Below, one piece after another: positions 34,985-47,733 of a DNA stretch of 64,000 nucleotides. How positions within the stretch are numbered: position 1 is the stretch's first letter; the number at the start of each line of letters is the position of its first letter. The position numbers and the translations under genes are program-made. Below the pieces are notes generated by a model. The model was not told where the DNA came from. It saw nothing but the letters and a program-made list of their open reading frames with translations, and searched no databases. This DNA comes from Misgurnus anguillicaudatus (taxonomy: Eukaryota; Chordata; Actinopteri; Cypriniformes; Cobitidae), in the NCBI RefSeq assembly GCF_027580225.2, contig NC_073343.2:434001-498000 (forward strand). Reading direction: 5' to 3'.

Positions 34985-36029
34985 GCTCGTATAACTACTC
35001 GTCTTAAATAGGAAAAACGTTGATGTGTTTGGTCACTTCTAACTTTATCTCTAAATGGTACCATTGAATGAATGGGGCTAAGCTAAATGCTATCGAAGCG
35101 TCGCAGCACGCTCCAGCGCTTACGTGCACGCACACAGATGATAGAGGGATGTATCAACAATTCTTAGTTAAGGTAATAACATATTTTAATATTGAAAATG
35201 AGTAGACTATTCCTTTAAGCTTAATAATTAATATGTAAACGGTTTAACGTGGTAAATTACTTCTGTTACGCTTATATTTCACGTATGCCATTGTCATTTC
35301 TACATATTTATGTTATTCGTGTAATTATATTGTTAAACGTCTGAATTTAAAGTGTTTTATGTGTAAGAGTAAACAAACTCATGCGCATATGCGTGGTAAA
35401 TGCCCAGACAGCGCACCGTTGTTAAACCACCTGCTAGCCTTTGCAAAAGTGTATAATGTCACTGTTCAGTGTTTAATATTTAAACTATAGCAATGCATAT
35501 GACATACAGTAGCCAGCTTTGTTAGATTAATGTTATGAATGCAATGTTAATTGTTAATCTTCAATTATTAATATTATTTGCAAGTTAATTGTTATTATCC
35601 ACAAACCTATGTTTGTGTCAGATTTAGCTCATCTCAAACAAGCCTATTAACTTTTGTTATGCTATTTAGCGAATATTAAGTACTATTAACCTTGTTTGTG
35701 GTGTTTTAGATATTATTGTTAATTTTGTTTATTTGAAAAATTTAAACATTTAAGTGGTATATTTATTATTTTATATAATATTTTATTTAAATGTTATTCT
35801 ATTTACTCTATTTCATATAATTTATATATAGGCTGTTGTTTGTGCCTCTTTAACTCTGGTGTCAATTAAAAATGTTTCTTTGATGGTCAGTGAAAATCAC
35901 TTTATCAGGCTTTTTATTCAGCAAGTTCATCAGTGTGTGTTTGTTGCACTGCACTGCCATTCAGTGCAGTCAGTGGTATCATATTTTCCTGTTAGACATC
36001 AAACATGGAACTCAAATCCAGAACTCAAG

Positions 36030-36272
36030 GGGGCAGTTTCCCTGACAGGAATTAAACTAGTCCTAGACTAAAATAAAAGTAGGCTAAGAGCTGTCCAAAC
36101 ATGAAAAAAGCTTGCACTGACATATCTTAAAATACACCAGTGCCCTTTGTTTTGCCTCAAAATCCACACAAATAATGTTTTTAGTAAGGCATTTTTGTTA
36201 AAATTAGTTATGTTTTCTAATTAAACTAAGGCCGAGTCCTGTCTTAAAATATTCCCTGTCCGGGACCACCCC
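36030..36272. mobile_element. MITE with GGGGCAGTTTCCCTGACAGG ends
   Basis: Left end GGGGCAGTTTCCCTGACAGG; right end CCCTGTCCGGGACCACCCC. Interior ACTAGTCCTAGACTAAAATA and CATATCTTAAAATACACCAG match an abundant cyprinid MITE. Nested inside the 2.0-kb hAT element. Confidence 0.8.
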
Positions 36273-36548
36273 AAGGTCTTTTATTGTCATTCTGTAAGCT
36301 ATATGTTGCCACATAAGAACGAAATACATACTCAGGACCAAATCAAAAAAAAGATAATTAACATACAGTATACATAGAATAATTTAAACATAATTTAATA
36401 GAAAACATAAAAAATAACATAGTAGATATAATATGTGCAGTATAGTCATAAGGTAGTCATTGCTTTTCTTTAGGCCAACGGTCAAAGGGGCCCCCGACCA
36501 AATTTTGCTTAGGGCCCCCAAAGGTCTAGGGCCGGCTCTGGTTTTCTT

Positions 36549-38280
36549 GTACATATGTAATGAAATTCATTGTAATCATTTATTAAACGCGCTGCTGTTT
36601 TCTACGGTATGGTGCTTTGGCACTGTTCGGTTGAGCTGGTGTTGCAGGGACTTTGTCAGTGTATTGATTCATTGTCCCTTCATAGCTTGCAAGAGACATT
36701 TAATACACTTATAATTAATATTAAATAAAGTAAGCGTATTTAACTAAGACGTAGGCTATTTAATAAACTGAGCGTATTCATCTGTCAATACGAAACGCGA
36801 CTTGGCCATTCTAATTAATGATCGGAAGAACGCGTATCGATCACAGTTACTGTAAAATATGCACGCATGTCCATTTAAACTCAATTTTGGTCAACTGTGG
36901 ATTATATCATTACACTGGCAAGAATATGGTTACATGTAAATATGCCGTACCAAGTATGACAACGCTACATTCAACTGCTTTTGATATACGGTGTTTTTTT
37001 CACTTCCTGAAAAGTAACCGTTTTGGACATACGTGAGTTTCATCGGGCAGCGACGATATGTGAATGTGAGTACATACCTGCTTAGGAAAGAAAAATGTTC
37101 ATACTCTCATGCAAGACAGGAATGGACAAGAAAAAAGAAAAATCTCTTCTTGATATCACACAGTGTAAAAATACACATCAGATAAGCGGCGCAAATAACT
37201 GAAACAGCAGTGTCCGTCGGCTATACCTTCCTAATTAGAGTTTCCAAAACTTCCCTCACTGCGGATCAATTGTGTGCTTCCATGCCACGTTCCACGGAAA
37301 ACAAGCGACACCTTTTTTATGACCCTCAATTTACAATCAGTGCAATTCCAGAGATGGGCTACAGGTCATTTACTGTGGCTCTTAGAAATCAATGAACAGT
37401 TTTGCCACTGCAGGAAGAGTGGGACGTGAAATGACTGTTCGGTGAATATCAATCTGGTCAGTGTTGCGTGGTAGAGGAAAACAGCTCGTGCACTAAAGCC
37501 TGTAAATCACGCTGTTAAAACTTAATTGGCTTTAAATTAGACACAATATCATTAAACCATTCACAAAAGGTTATTTCACTAATGTGTGTTTAATAGTGGG
37601 ACTGTTTCGGACAATGGGTGGCCCTACTCAATGCTTGGGTGATTTTAGACTTTGTTGTCTCTATCAGTTGATTATTGTTATCTTAATTCTGATTCTTAAA
37701 AATCTCTTTTTCCTTGAGTGAGATGTTTAGTGGATGGTTACTGCACGAAGGATTGTCCATGTAAAGTACTAATCCTGTTAGTACTTGTAAAGTACTAATC
37801 TTGATTCAATACATGTTTAATAGACCATTTTATTGCCAATGTCACGATCACATCACAGTGCTAGCTGTCAACTACACAAGGAATGCAAATGTCTTATTGT
37901 TGTGTTAGTACAGTCTCCAATTTGAAATTGTATCCGCTAAAAACGATGACAGTAGCTGTGGTTAAATGCAATAAAACGAGCAGTATGGACAGAAACGATC
38001 ATCACAAATGCTCACGTTTGCAGCACACACTTCACATCAGGAACATGCCCATTCAGCACCCAGTTACAGGCATGTAATGATTTATACACCCTCATTTTCT
38101 TATTGAAAAACATGATTGGTTTCTCTGTGTGATAGGTGTAGAAGTCAGGCCACTCAACTGGAGGTAATCCTGTCACATCGTCCATCTATTATGTGAGTGT
38201 GTATGGTCAGCCAATCTGGTTCCGTCAGTGAAAGTAATAAAAAAAAAATAGCATTCACAGTCGTAGACAGTGAGTCACTT
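36549..38280. other. Unique non-coding stretch
   Basis: Apart from the 33-bp inverted repeat at 37027-37059, no repeats or coding frames are recognised. 37200-37440 and 37850-38080 have balanced composition. Confidence 0.35.
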
Positions 38281-41216
38281 CGAACTTAGATATAACGTTG
38301 CATATAACGCATCTTTGAGCTTACATATAACGCATCTTTGAACATGCATATAACACATCTTTGAACTTACATATAACACACCTTTGAAATTACATATAAC
38401 GCGTCTTTGAACGTACATATAACGCGTCTTTGAACTTACATATAACGCGTCTTTGAACTTAGATATAACGCATCTTTGAACTTAGATATAACGCATCTTT
38501 GAATTTAGATATAACGCATCTTTGAACTTAGATATAACGCATCTTTGAATTTAGATATAACGCGTCTTTGAACTTAGATATAACACACCTTTGAAATTAC
38601 ATATAACGCGTCTTTGAACGTACATATAACGCGTCTTTGAACTTACATATAACGCGTCTTTGAACTTAGATATAACGCGTCTTTGAACTTACATATAACG
38701 TGTCTTTGAACTTAGATATAACGCATCTTTGAACTTAGATATAACGCATCTTTGAACTTAGATATAACGCATCTTTGAATTTAGATATAATGCATCTTTG
38801 AATTTAGATATAACGCATCTTTGAACTTAGATATAACGCATCTTTGAATTTAGATATAATGCATCTTTGAATTTAGATATAACGCATCTTTGAACTTAGA
38901 TATAACGCATCTTTGAATTTAGATATAACGCATCTTTGAACTTAGATATAACGCATCTTTGAATTTAGATATAACGCATCTTTGAATTTAGATATAATGC
39001 ATCTTTGAACTTAGATATAACGCATCTTTGAACTTAGATATAACGCATCTTTGAACTTAGATATAACGCATCTTTGAATTTAGATATAATGCATCTTTGA
39101 ACTTAGATATAACGCATCTTTGAACTTAGATATAACACATCTTTGAACTTAGATATAACGCATCTTTGAACTTATATATAACGCATCTTTGAATTTAGAT
39201 ATAATGCATCTTTGAATTTAGATATAACGCATCTTTGAACTTAGATATAACGCATCTTTGAATTTAGATATAACGCATCTTTGAACTTAGATATAACACA
39301 TCTTTGAATTTAGATATAACGCATCTTTGAACTTAGATATAATGCATCTTTGAATTTAGATATAACGCATCTTTGAATTTAGATATAATGCATCTTTGAA
39401 TTTAGATATAACGCATCTTTGAATTTAGATATAACGCATCTTTGAACTTAGATATAACGCATCTTTGAATTTAGATATAACGCATCTTTGAACTTAGATA
39501 TAACACATCTTTGAACTTAGATATAATGCATCTTTGAATTTAGATATAATGCATCTTTGAACTTAGATATAATGCATCTTTGAATTTAGATATAATGCAT
39601 CTTTGAACTTAGATATAATGCATCTTTGAATTTAGATATAACGCATCTTTGAATTTAGATATAACGCATCTTTGAACTTAGATATAACGCATCTTTGAAT
39701 TTAGATATAACGCATCTTTGAATTTAGATATAACGCATCTTTGAACTTAGATATAACGCATCTTTGAATTTAGATATAACGCATCTTTGAATTTAGATAT
39801 AATGCATCTTTGAACTTAGATATAACGCATCTTTGAATTTAGATATAACGCATCTTTGAACTTAGATATAACGCATCTTTGAATTTAGATATAACGCATC
39901 TTTGAACTTAGATATAACACATCTTTGAACTTAGATATAACACATCTTTGAACTTAGATATAACACATCTTTGAACTTAGATATAATGCATCTTTGAATT
40001 TAGATATAACGCATCTTTGAATTTAGATATAATGCATCTTTGAACTTAGATATAACACATCTTTGAACTTAGATATAACACATCTTTGAACTTAGATATA
40101 ACACATCTTTGAACTTAGATATAATGCATCTTTGAACTTAAATATAATGCATCTTTGAATTTAGATATAATGCATCTTTGAACTTAGATATAATGCATCT
40201 TTGAATTTAGATATAACGCATCTTTGAATTTAGATATAACGCATCTTTGAACTTAGATATAACGCATCTTTGAATTTAGATATAACGCATCTTTGAATTT
40301 AGATATAACGCATCTTTGAACTTAGATATAACGCATCTTTGAATTTAGATATAACGCATCTTTGAATTTAGATATAATGCATATTTGAACTTAGATATAA
40401 CGCATCTTTGAATTTAGATATAACGCATCTTTGAACTTAGATATAACGCATCTTTGAATTTAGATATAACGCATCTTTGAACTTAGATATAACACATCTT
40501 TGAACTTAGATATAACACATCTTTGAACTTAGATATAACACATCTTTGAACTTAGATATAATGCATCTTTGAATTTAGATATAACGCATCTTTGAATTTA
40601 GATATAATGCATCTTTGAACTTAGATATAACACATCTTTGAACTTAGATATAACACATCTTTGAACTTAGATATAATGCATCTTTGAACTTAAATATAAT
40701 GCATCTTTGAATTTAGATATAATGCATCTTTGAACTTAGATATAATGCATCTTTGAATTTAGATATAACGCATCTTTGAATTTAGATATAACGCATCTTT
40801 GAACTTAGATATAACGCATCTTTGAATTTAGATATAACGCATCTTTGAATTTAGATATAACGCATCTTTGAACTTAGATATAACGCATCTTTGAATTTAG
40901 ATATAACGCATCTTTGAATTTAGATATAATGCATCTTTGAACTTAGATATAACGCATCTTTGAATTTAGATATAACGCATCTTTGAACTTAGATATAACG
41001 CATCTTTGAATTTAGATATAACGCATCTTTGAACTTAGATATAACACATCTTTGAACTTAGATATAACACATCTTTGAACTTAGATATAACACATCTTTG
41101 AACTTAGATATAATGCATCTTTGAATTTAGATATAACGCATCTTTGAATTTAGATATAATGCATCTTTGAACTTAGATATAATGCATCTTTGAATTTAGA
41201 TATAACGCATCTTTGA

Positions 41217-41660
41217 GTAAGCAATAAGGTACGAGAGGCTGTGCTGTATCGTGAATAAGTAACGGCTGAAGGGCGTTGTTAGGCACGACGCGAAGCGGAG
41301 TGCCTGCAACCCCTTCAGCCGTTACTTATTCACGATACAGCACTTGCCTCAAGTACCTTATTGCTTTTATAAAACGGTTACCACACAATATTAAAGTAAA
41401 AAAAATATTAGTGCAACTTTCATGAAGCTAGAAAAAATAGTCCCTGACTGCGAACAATAACATGAAAGCTCAAATAAAAACAACAAACTGTTCTCAGACT
41501 TTGTCTCATTATATGTTTATGTGTTGCTAAGGGTGTTGCTAAGGGCGCAGTGATATTAAATAGAACCGTTGGGTGAAGCGGTCATAGCCGTGTTTTATTG
41601 TGAATAAAGCACACCTATTGACCAATCAGAATCAAGGATTGGAACTAACCGTTTTATAAA
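41217..41660. mobile_element. Hairpin-bearing element inserted in the minisatellite
   Basis: 41221-41271 and 41312-41364 are inverted copies (GCAATAAGGTAC, then CGTGAATAAGTAACGGCTGA). The loop contains GGCACGACGCGAAGCGGAGT. The rest (41365-41660) is bracketed by TTTATAAAACGGTTA and TAACCGTTTTATAAA. The minisatellite continues on both sides. Non-coding. Confidence 0.75.
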
Positions 41661-41894
41661 TTTAGATATAACGCATCTTTGAATTTAGATATAATGCATC
41701 TTTGAATTTAGATATAATGCATCTTTGAACTTAGATATAATGCATCTTTGAATTTAGATATAATGCATCTTTGAATTTAGATATAATGCATCTTTGAACT
41801 TAGATATAATGCATCTTTGAATTTAGATATAATGCATCTTTGAATTTAGATATAATGCATCTTTGTACATACATATAACGCTTCTTTGAACTTA

Positions 41895-42099
41895 CACTGA
41901 AAAAAAATTCTGTAGAAATTACAGTATTACTGGGTATTACTGGCAACTAGCTGCCAGTAACTTACCATAGATTTACATTTATGTTATTTACTGGCAACAT
42001 TTTGTTCAAAGTTAAATGAACATGAAACATTTTTAGACTTTATCTTCTATAGTAAGTTACTGGCAACCAGCTGCAAAATTACAGCAATTGTTTTTAAAA
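41895..42099. mobile_element. CACTGAAAAAAAATTCTGTAG-type MITE
   Basis: Starts CACTGAAAAAAAATTCTGTA. The interior has TTACTGGCAACTAGCTGCCA near the left and GTTACTGGCAACCAGCTGC near the right. Terminal inverted repeats are eroded on the right. Inserted between minisatellite units. Confidence 0.6.
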
Positions 42100-42432
42100 G
42101 TCTTTAAACGTTCATATAACACGTCTTTGAACTTACATATAACACATCTTTAAACTTACATATAGCGCATCTTTGAATGTACATATAACGCATCTTTGAA
42201 CTTACATATAATGCATCTTTGAACTTACATATAATGCGTCTTTGAACTTACATTTAATGCGTCTTTGAACTAACATATAACGCATCTTTGAACTTACACA
42301 TCATGTGTCTTTGAACGTACATATAACATACCTTTGAACTTACATGTAATTTGTCTTTGAACTTACATTTAACGTGTCTTTGAACTAACATATAATGCGT
42401 CTTTGAACCTACATATGATGCGTCTTTATACT

Positions 42433-42907
42433 TGTCAGGATTCGCAGGAACAGATGAACCCAAATGCAGACGATGTCGGGGAAAACAGAAAACACTTTAT
42501 TTGACAGAAACACACAGACCCACGAGGGGGTATGAAACAAGAAACACTGACAGATAACACTAAACTTGACTTTGACTCTGACTCTGACTCTGACTCTGAC
42601 TTGTATAACTACAAGAACACGAGTAACACGACACAACACAACACAATGATCCTGCACAGAACTAAAGATACACTGACATTAAATAGAATAAACCAAACAA
42701 GATAACAAGCGGGAACAGGTGATGGGAATAAGTAATAATTAACAATAAGCAGGAGGACGAGGGAGCGGGGACAAATGACAAGACACCGGAGGTACATGCC
42801 AAACACAAAAACAAGGCATGAACCTCCACACAAGGCCAGGGACTGCCAGAACTCTGCCACCATGACATAATACAAATTAAACAAGACTTCAAGGCAGAGT
42901 CCTGACA
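42433..42907 (-). mobile_element. Solo LTR in the minisatellite
   Basis: It begins TGTCAGGATTCG and ends GAGTCCTGACA. The flanks are ATACT and GAACT, the latter being the expected minisatellite sequence, so an eroded 5-bp TSD is plausible. A minus-strand AATAAAGTG polyadenylation-type signal lies near 42493. It contains a GACTCT simple repeat (42574-42602). General layout resembles the solo LTR at 9965-10698 in the opposite orientation. Confidence 0.7.
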
Positions 42908-43135
42908 GAACTTAGATATAACGCGTCTTTGAACGTACATATAACATACCTTTGAACTTACATGTAACGCGTCTTTGAACTTAGATATATGGTGTCTTTG
43001 AACTTACATATAATGCGTCTTTGAACTTACATGTAATGCGTCTTTGAACTTACATATAACGTGTCTGTAAACTTACATATAATGCATCTTTAAACTTCCA
43101 TACAGTATAATGCGTCTTTAATCTTTGTAACGTGT

Positions 43136-46100
43136 CTTGGCTTAAAGTCCCTAAGAAACACTTTTTCCTTACTGAAGGTTTTTATGTCTTACAAATAGGC
43201 TAATAACATAAATTAAATCAATATATTTACTCATGTAAAAAATTAAATAAGTGGGGTAACCATCTAGTTGTTATTGCAAATAAATCCCTTTAGGGTGATA
43301 CAAGACCCCATCTGCTTCATGTTGTGGTTCTTCACCCTGTCAAGATTTACTCAGCGATAACAACCATCTTACCGTACATTATTCGTAACTCAACAGCCAT
43401 AAACTACACTATCAACAATTCTAAGCCAAGTGACCTACGGTTCAGTACTGTCATTTTGCTTTCTGTGACGCATTTATTCATGGAGATTATCATTGCTCAA
43501 ATGGTGATGTGAGGCTTAAACCCTAATACTTATTTTAATCTCTTTAGAATGGCATCTAATGCAGGTTAACACGAGCAATAATGACTTCTCATAAAAGACA
43601 TCAGGCACATAATCCTCTAAAAGGTTTTACGCTTTTGCAGACTCAACAGCGTTGAACTTGTTTTTGTCAAAATGACTGATGGATGTTTCTGTGTAAGTGT
43701 GTCAGAGATAGTGTATCCACATTTATTTAACAAGCTTTGATATTTGATTTCATCATTATAGATGGCTAACTACTCCTAGTTGCTGTAATTAGCTTGATGT
43801 TTCACAAATATTAATTACACTTCACTCTCAATTGAACTTCATTGCTTTTTGCAACATTTCAAGTGTAATCTGAGCCACTAGAATTTGAACATTTCTTAAC
43901 TGGGGTTGTAAAAGAGTACCGGGCATAAATCACAGCACTATTTTCTGCTTGAGTGTTTCTAATATGCTCTCCTTGGTGAACAGTTTATGGAAGCACAAAT
44001 AATCCCCTCTGAATAGTGTAATGAGATGTCTAAAACCAGGAGCTTTTTCCTGTCTGTTGGCTCTTTGATCTGAGGTGTGGGGGTCCTTTAAGTTAGGATC
44101 CTGCATCATTTCACTTCCCTCAACAAAATCACTTTCTGTTTTACAGATCCCTGGAGCTTTAAAAGGTCTGGAGATTATAAGGGTATTTATTTTAGTCTTA
44201 TATGGCCATCGTGTAACTGAACTTTACGCCTCAGTGGGTGAGCAGTAGTTTTAATGAAGATGATGTGGAACACAGACGCTGTAATATTTTTTGACGTAAG
44301 CCTGCGCCAAGCCTCGTTTAATTGGGTTGGGGTTTTATTAAGTTGGGGGGTGAAAAGGTGATGTGCACCTTCGAATTAATATAACTCTGGCATTATTTGG
44401 TCTAGAGGCCTAATATTGTTCTATTTTTAGAGAAGTCATTCTGTTTTTAATAATATTTATTTTAAAATAGATATTGCAGGTAAAATGTTTTTTTAATACA
44501 TTTTATTTAAAATTGTATTTTTATATTTAATAAAAAATAATAATAAAACATATAAAATAAAAAAATATAAAAATGAAAATTCTTTTTTCTAAAAAAATAA
44601 AATAAAATAAATAAAGCCAAAATAAAATAAAGCCACACGTCTCAACTACTGTACACAAGACAAAATCGGGTATTGTTCAAAATTTTATGACAACTTTTAA
44701 GAAAGGTGCTGATCCATTTCAAATATTGACTAGTATAGTTTTGATCTAAATTTCAAGTTAAAATCGCAAAAAAACAACAACAAGGCTACAAGGTGTCATT
44801 GGCTTGCATACTGTTGTCACAACTTAATAAATTACTGTCAATGCATTTTATTACTGCAAAAAAAAATTAAAACTACATTGATATATATATGTTGTCAAGA
44901 TTTCAGTTTTAGAATAATAATGGTTTAATATTTATGTGAACAATTTGGACCCACATGTGGGCCCGTGACAGTTAAGGGGTTTAAGATGCAAGTTTTAAAA
45001 TACAAGAAACTTCCCTGGTCACATACTGTACACAAACAAACCCTTGAACAGTTCTCGCTCTCTCGAATTTTCTGTCCTTCTCTTTCTTTCTGCTCTTGTA
45101 CAAAAGTGATTTTCGTTTCCCACTGGCAGGTCTGACAGTGTCGCCACTTTGCTCATCGTCCCCTGGTGCGTTTGACTCATTCTTCAGAATCTCCCCAGCC
45201 AAAGCTCGATGTTCTCGCTTCATCTCCATTCTGTCCGCACTGACTGATTCAATCAATATTCCTCGGCCAATAGGCTCGACTTACGCACGCTTCAGCAGAA
45301 CTGATATTTCTTTCTCTTTCAAGCATGACAACCTCTAGTTTTGCCAATTCTGCTTTGAGGAACCACAGAACGCTTTTTAGACATTTGAAAAATGTACCTA
45401 TTCCAAAAAAGGGGGAATCTTACTTGTAATCTCAATGGTGAAATATTTGACCATGTCCATCGTTTTTTGTCAATTGCTCTGGATGAGAGTGTCTATTGAA
45501 TGCTTTAAATGTCAGCTTGAATGCTTAATGCTAATCCAGATTTGTTCCCTGAAGCATTTTCATCTCAGCTGATTTGTAGACCAATTCGAATGTGATAAAC
45601 ATTGTGAATTGGACCCAGTTTTTATCTTATACGAAAGACAACTCAGTCCATTTTACTTAAATGCGGTGACTTAAGGAACTACTTGAACTAATTTGTTGAT
45701 TCAAACTCATCACCCAGATGGACCATGGGACCAAATCCGACCTGTCAGATAATTTTGACCTGGATAACTTGGTAAAATTCAATTTTTGAACTTAGCCTGA
45801 TACAATCTGTTTTTTCCATCTGTGGTCGATCATGGTAGTCAGGGAAGGGTCATGGATGACCATAATGGACTGAAAATTGTTTAAGCCACCACCAACGCTA
45901 CATAACAGCCATATAGATAATATTATTAGTAGAGATTCTGATGGTTCAATGTGGAATGAGTTCTGGCTGTTGATTCGGTTGTATAAATTGAAATGTCAAA
46001 TTCTCATCTTGACCTCAGAGAAAATCATTAACCAGCGATTCCTCAGAGAAATGACTTCCACAGGGTGTCAAAAAATATTAGGGTTTTAGTATCTCAAATC

Positions 46101-46501
46101 CTTATCGTAAGCTCTCCGCTAACCGCATCTCCTCGTTTTTCTCTGCTCAATTAAAGATTATAAGGGAGATAAATGCAATCGTTTGAAGCCTGCCCGTTAA
46201 ACCACAGATCTTTAAAACAAACAGATCAGAAACTCATCAGTAGTAAAATGTTTCTGACTTGTTTGTTTCAATTCATTTAAAGTTCCCATGGTGAATATTA
46301 CGTTTTTATTGTTGTCTATGTGGTGTTTTATTATGCTTCAAGACAAACAATGTGCAAAGTCATCATTCAACATTATTCAACCAATACTCAGTATTTTCTT
46401 CATAAAATTGCAGTTTTCCAAAGACGTCTCAAAAATGCATTTTGAAATCGGTTTTCTATGTCACAAACATGCACCAGCCAGGCAGTTCGAGACATATTTA
46501 T
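43136..46501. other. Unique non-coding stretch
   Basis: The longest repeat-poor part of the window. 44440-44640 is an A/T-rich low-complexity zone. A minus-strand open frame at 44981-45282 encodes a very charged peptide with no recognised domain. Nothing else with coding or RNA character was seen. Confidence 0.4.
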
Positions 46502-46814
46502 CTATAGACGGTTTCAGCAGAAACAACATAAACACGCAGCTTTCGTGGTCATCACGTAACTTCCGGTAAAATCTGCGAAGAATAAGTAACAACAAAGTCT
46601 TTTTAAAGTAGTTTATTTATATAACAAGCAAAATAAACAACACGTAGATTACATAGAAAGCCAAAACATTTGTTATTTTCGACAAGGTATTTGTTTAAGA
46701 GTTCCATTTCAGCAACTAGTCAGACCATTAAACAAACATAACGTACCGTAACGTAAATTTCGGACCAGACGCTTATCGCGTCACCGCACGTGCACCCGAT
46801 GAAACGGTCTATAG
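46502..46814. mobile_element. MITE with CTATAGACGGTTTC ends
   Basis: CTATAGACGGTTTCAGCAG at the left; GATGAAACGGTCTATAG at the right. No coding content; TSD unclear. Confidence 0.65.
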
Positions 46815-47216
46815 ATGCATAGACTTGGCACTGAAACGATCGCAGCCCTGCTGCTGCAGCTCTACTTTTCTGAGAAACAGTGTGAATGCTCCAACCCAAC
46901 ATCAGGGTAATTCATGTATACATTGTGAAACCATCAGCTGTGTGTCTGGAACTGCAGAATGTGGCATCTATGTGCATTTATATCTATGGTCTGCGCTGGT
47001 GCGATTCAGTGGAGGCAAAATCTCACACATTCATTTCTATGGTGCGAGGTGATGTGATTGAGTAGTTAGCCTATTCAGAGATCTATGTTTTAAGAGTTAC
47101 CTTCAAGCTATTTTAAGGCATGAAGAAATTATTATGACAGGAAACGGAAACTTTTACATTAGCTGTTTTAATCCTCATAAAGTACATAAGTTTTTAGGTA
47201 TAACACTATCCATAAA
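46815..47216. other. Unique non-coding stretch
   Basis: Nothing recognised. Confidence 0.3.
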
Positions 47217-47281
47217 TAAGGGTGCACAGGGGAAAAAACTAATGCGGGGTTAGTTGTAACACAGACTGTTTACATTGTTGC

Positions 47282-47733
47282 TGTAACGTGGTGCTTTAAT
47301 GAAAGCGGAGAAAGTGTGAATCCATATGCAAAAGGTGTTAAGTAAAATCCCATAAAGGGCCAGCAACCAAATCCAAACAGGGTTAATCCAACAAACGTAA
47401 TCCAAAATACAGGCAATGAGTCAGGGCAGGCGGCAGTACAGGCAAAATCCAAATAACAGGCACAGGTCAGAAAACAGGCAGATGCAGATACAAATACAGA
47501 TATAACAGAAACAGATACAGGTAACAGGATAAACAGACGGGTATTGGCGATGTAATAATCAGCATTGAACTGGAGTACAGGAAGTGGCTTTATACAAACA
47601 GACAGGAAGTATGAAGTGAAACATGGCAGGATGTATTTCAAAATAAAAGCCAGAACAGAACAGGATGTCAAAATAAAAGTCCAAAATACAAAAATACACA
47701 GAACACAAGTAAACACAGAACAAAACCATTACA
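47282..47733 (-). repeat. 3' LTR of the gag-only element
   Basis: 452 bases beginning TGTAACGTGG and ending CCATTACA on the plus strand. On the element's own strand it starts TGTAATGG. Its first bases supply the TAA stop codon of the gag-like gene. Confidence 0.92.

Larger units (their letters stand above)
34541..36540. mobile_element. 2.0-kb hAT element with perfect 8-bp TSD
   Basis: Ends CAGAGCCGGCCCAGCC and CTAGGGCCGGCTCTG. GTTTTCTT flanks both sides (34533-34540 and 36541-36548). The CAGAGCCGGCCC terminus is typical of a hAT group. GGGCCCCC-rich subterminal blocks lie near both ends. No transposase frame is present, and the interior has taken up a foldback repeat and a small MITE. Confidence 0.9.
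38281..43135. repeat. Minisatellite, 23-bp unit (GAACTTAGATATAACGCATCTTT)
   Basis: About 160 copies of a 23-bp unit. The main block (38281-41216) is uninterrupted, with roughly 127 units. Smaller blocks follow at 41661-41894, 42100-42432 and 42908-43135, separated by three insertions. Common variants are GAACTTAG or GAATTTAG, and ACGCATC, ATGCATC or ACACATC. The centre is homogeneous and both edges are diverged (TTACATATAACGCGTC forms), as expected from unequal exchange. Blocks of variants recur at about 552-575 bp, a higher-order period of 24-25 units. Confidence 0.97.

Noticed and set aside
38281..41216. CRISPR array
   Set aside because: Units are directly contiguous 23-bp tandem repeats with no unique spacers, in a vertebrate repeat context.
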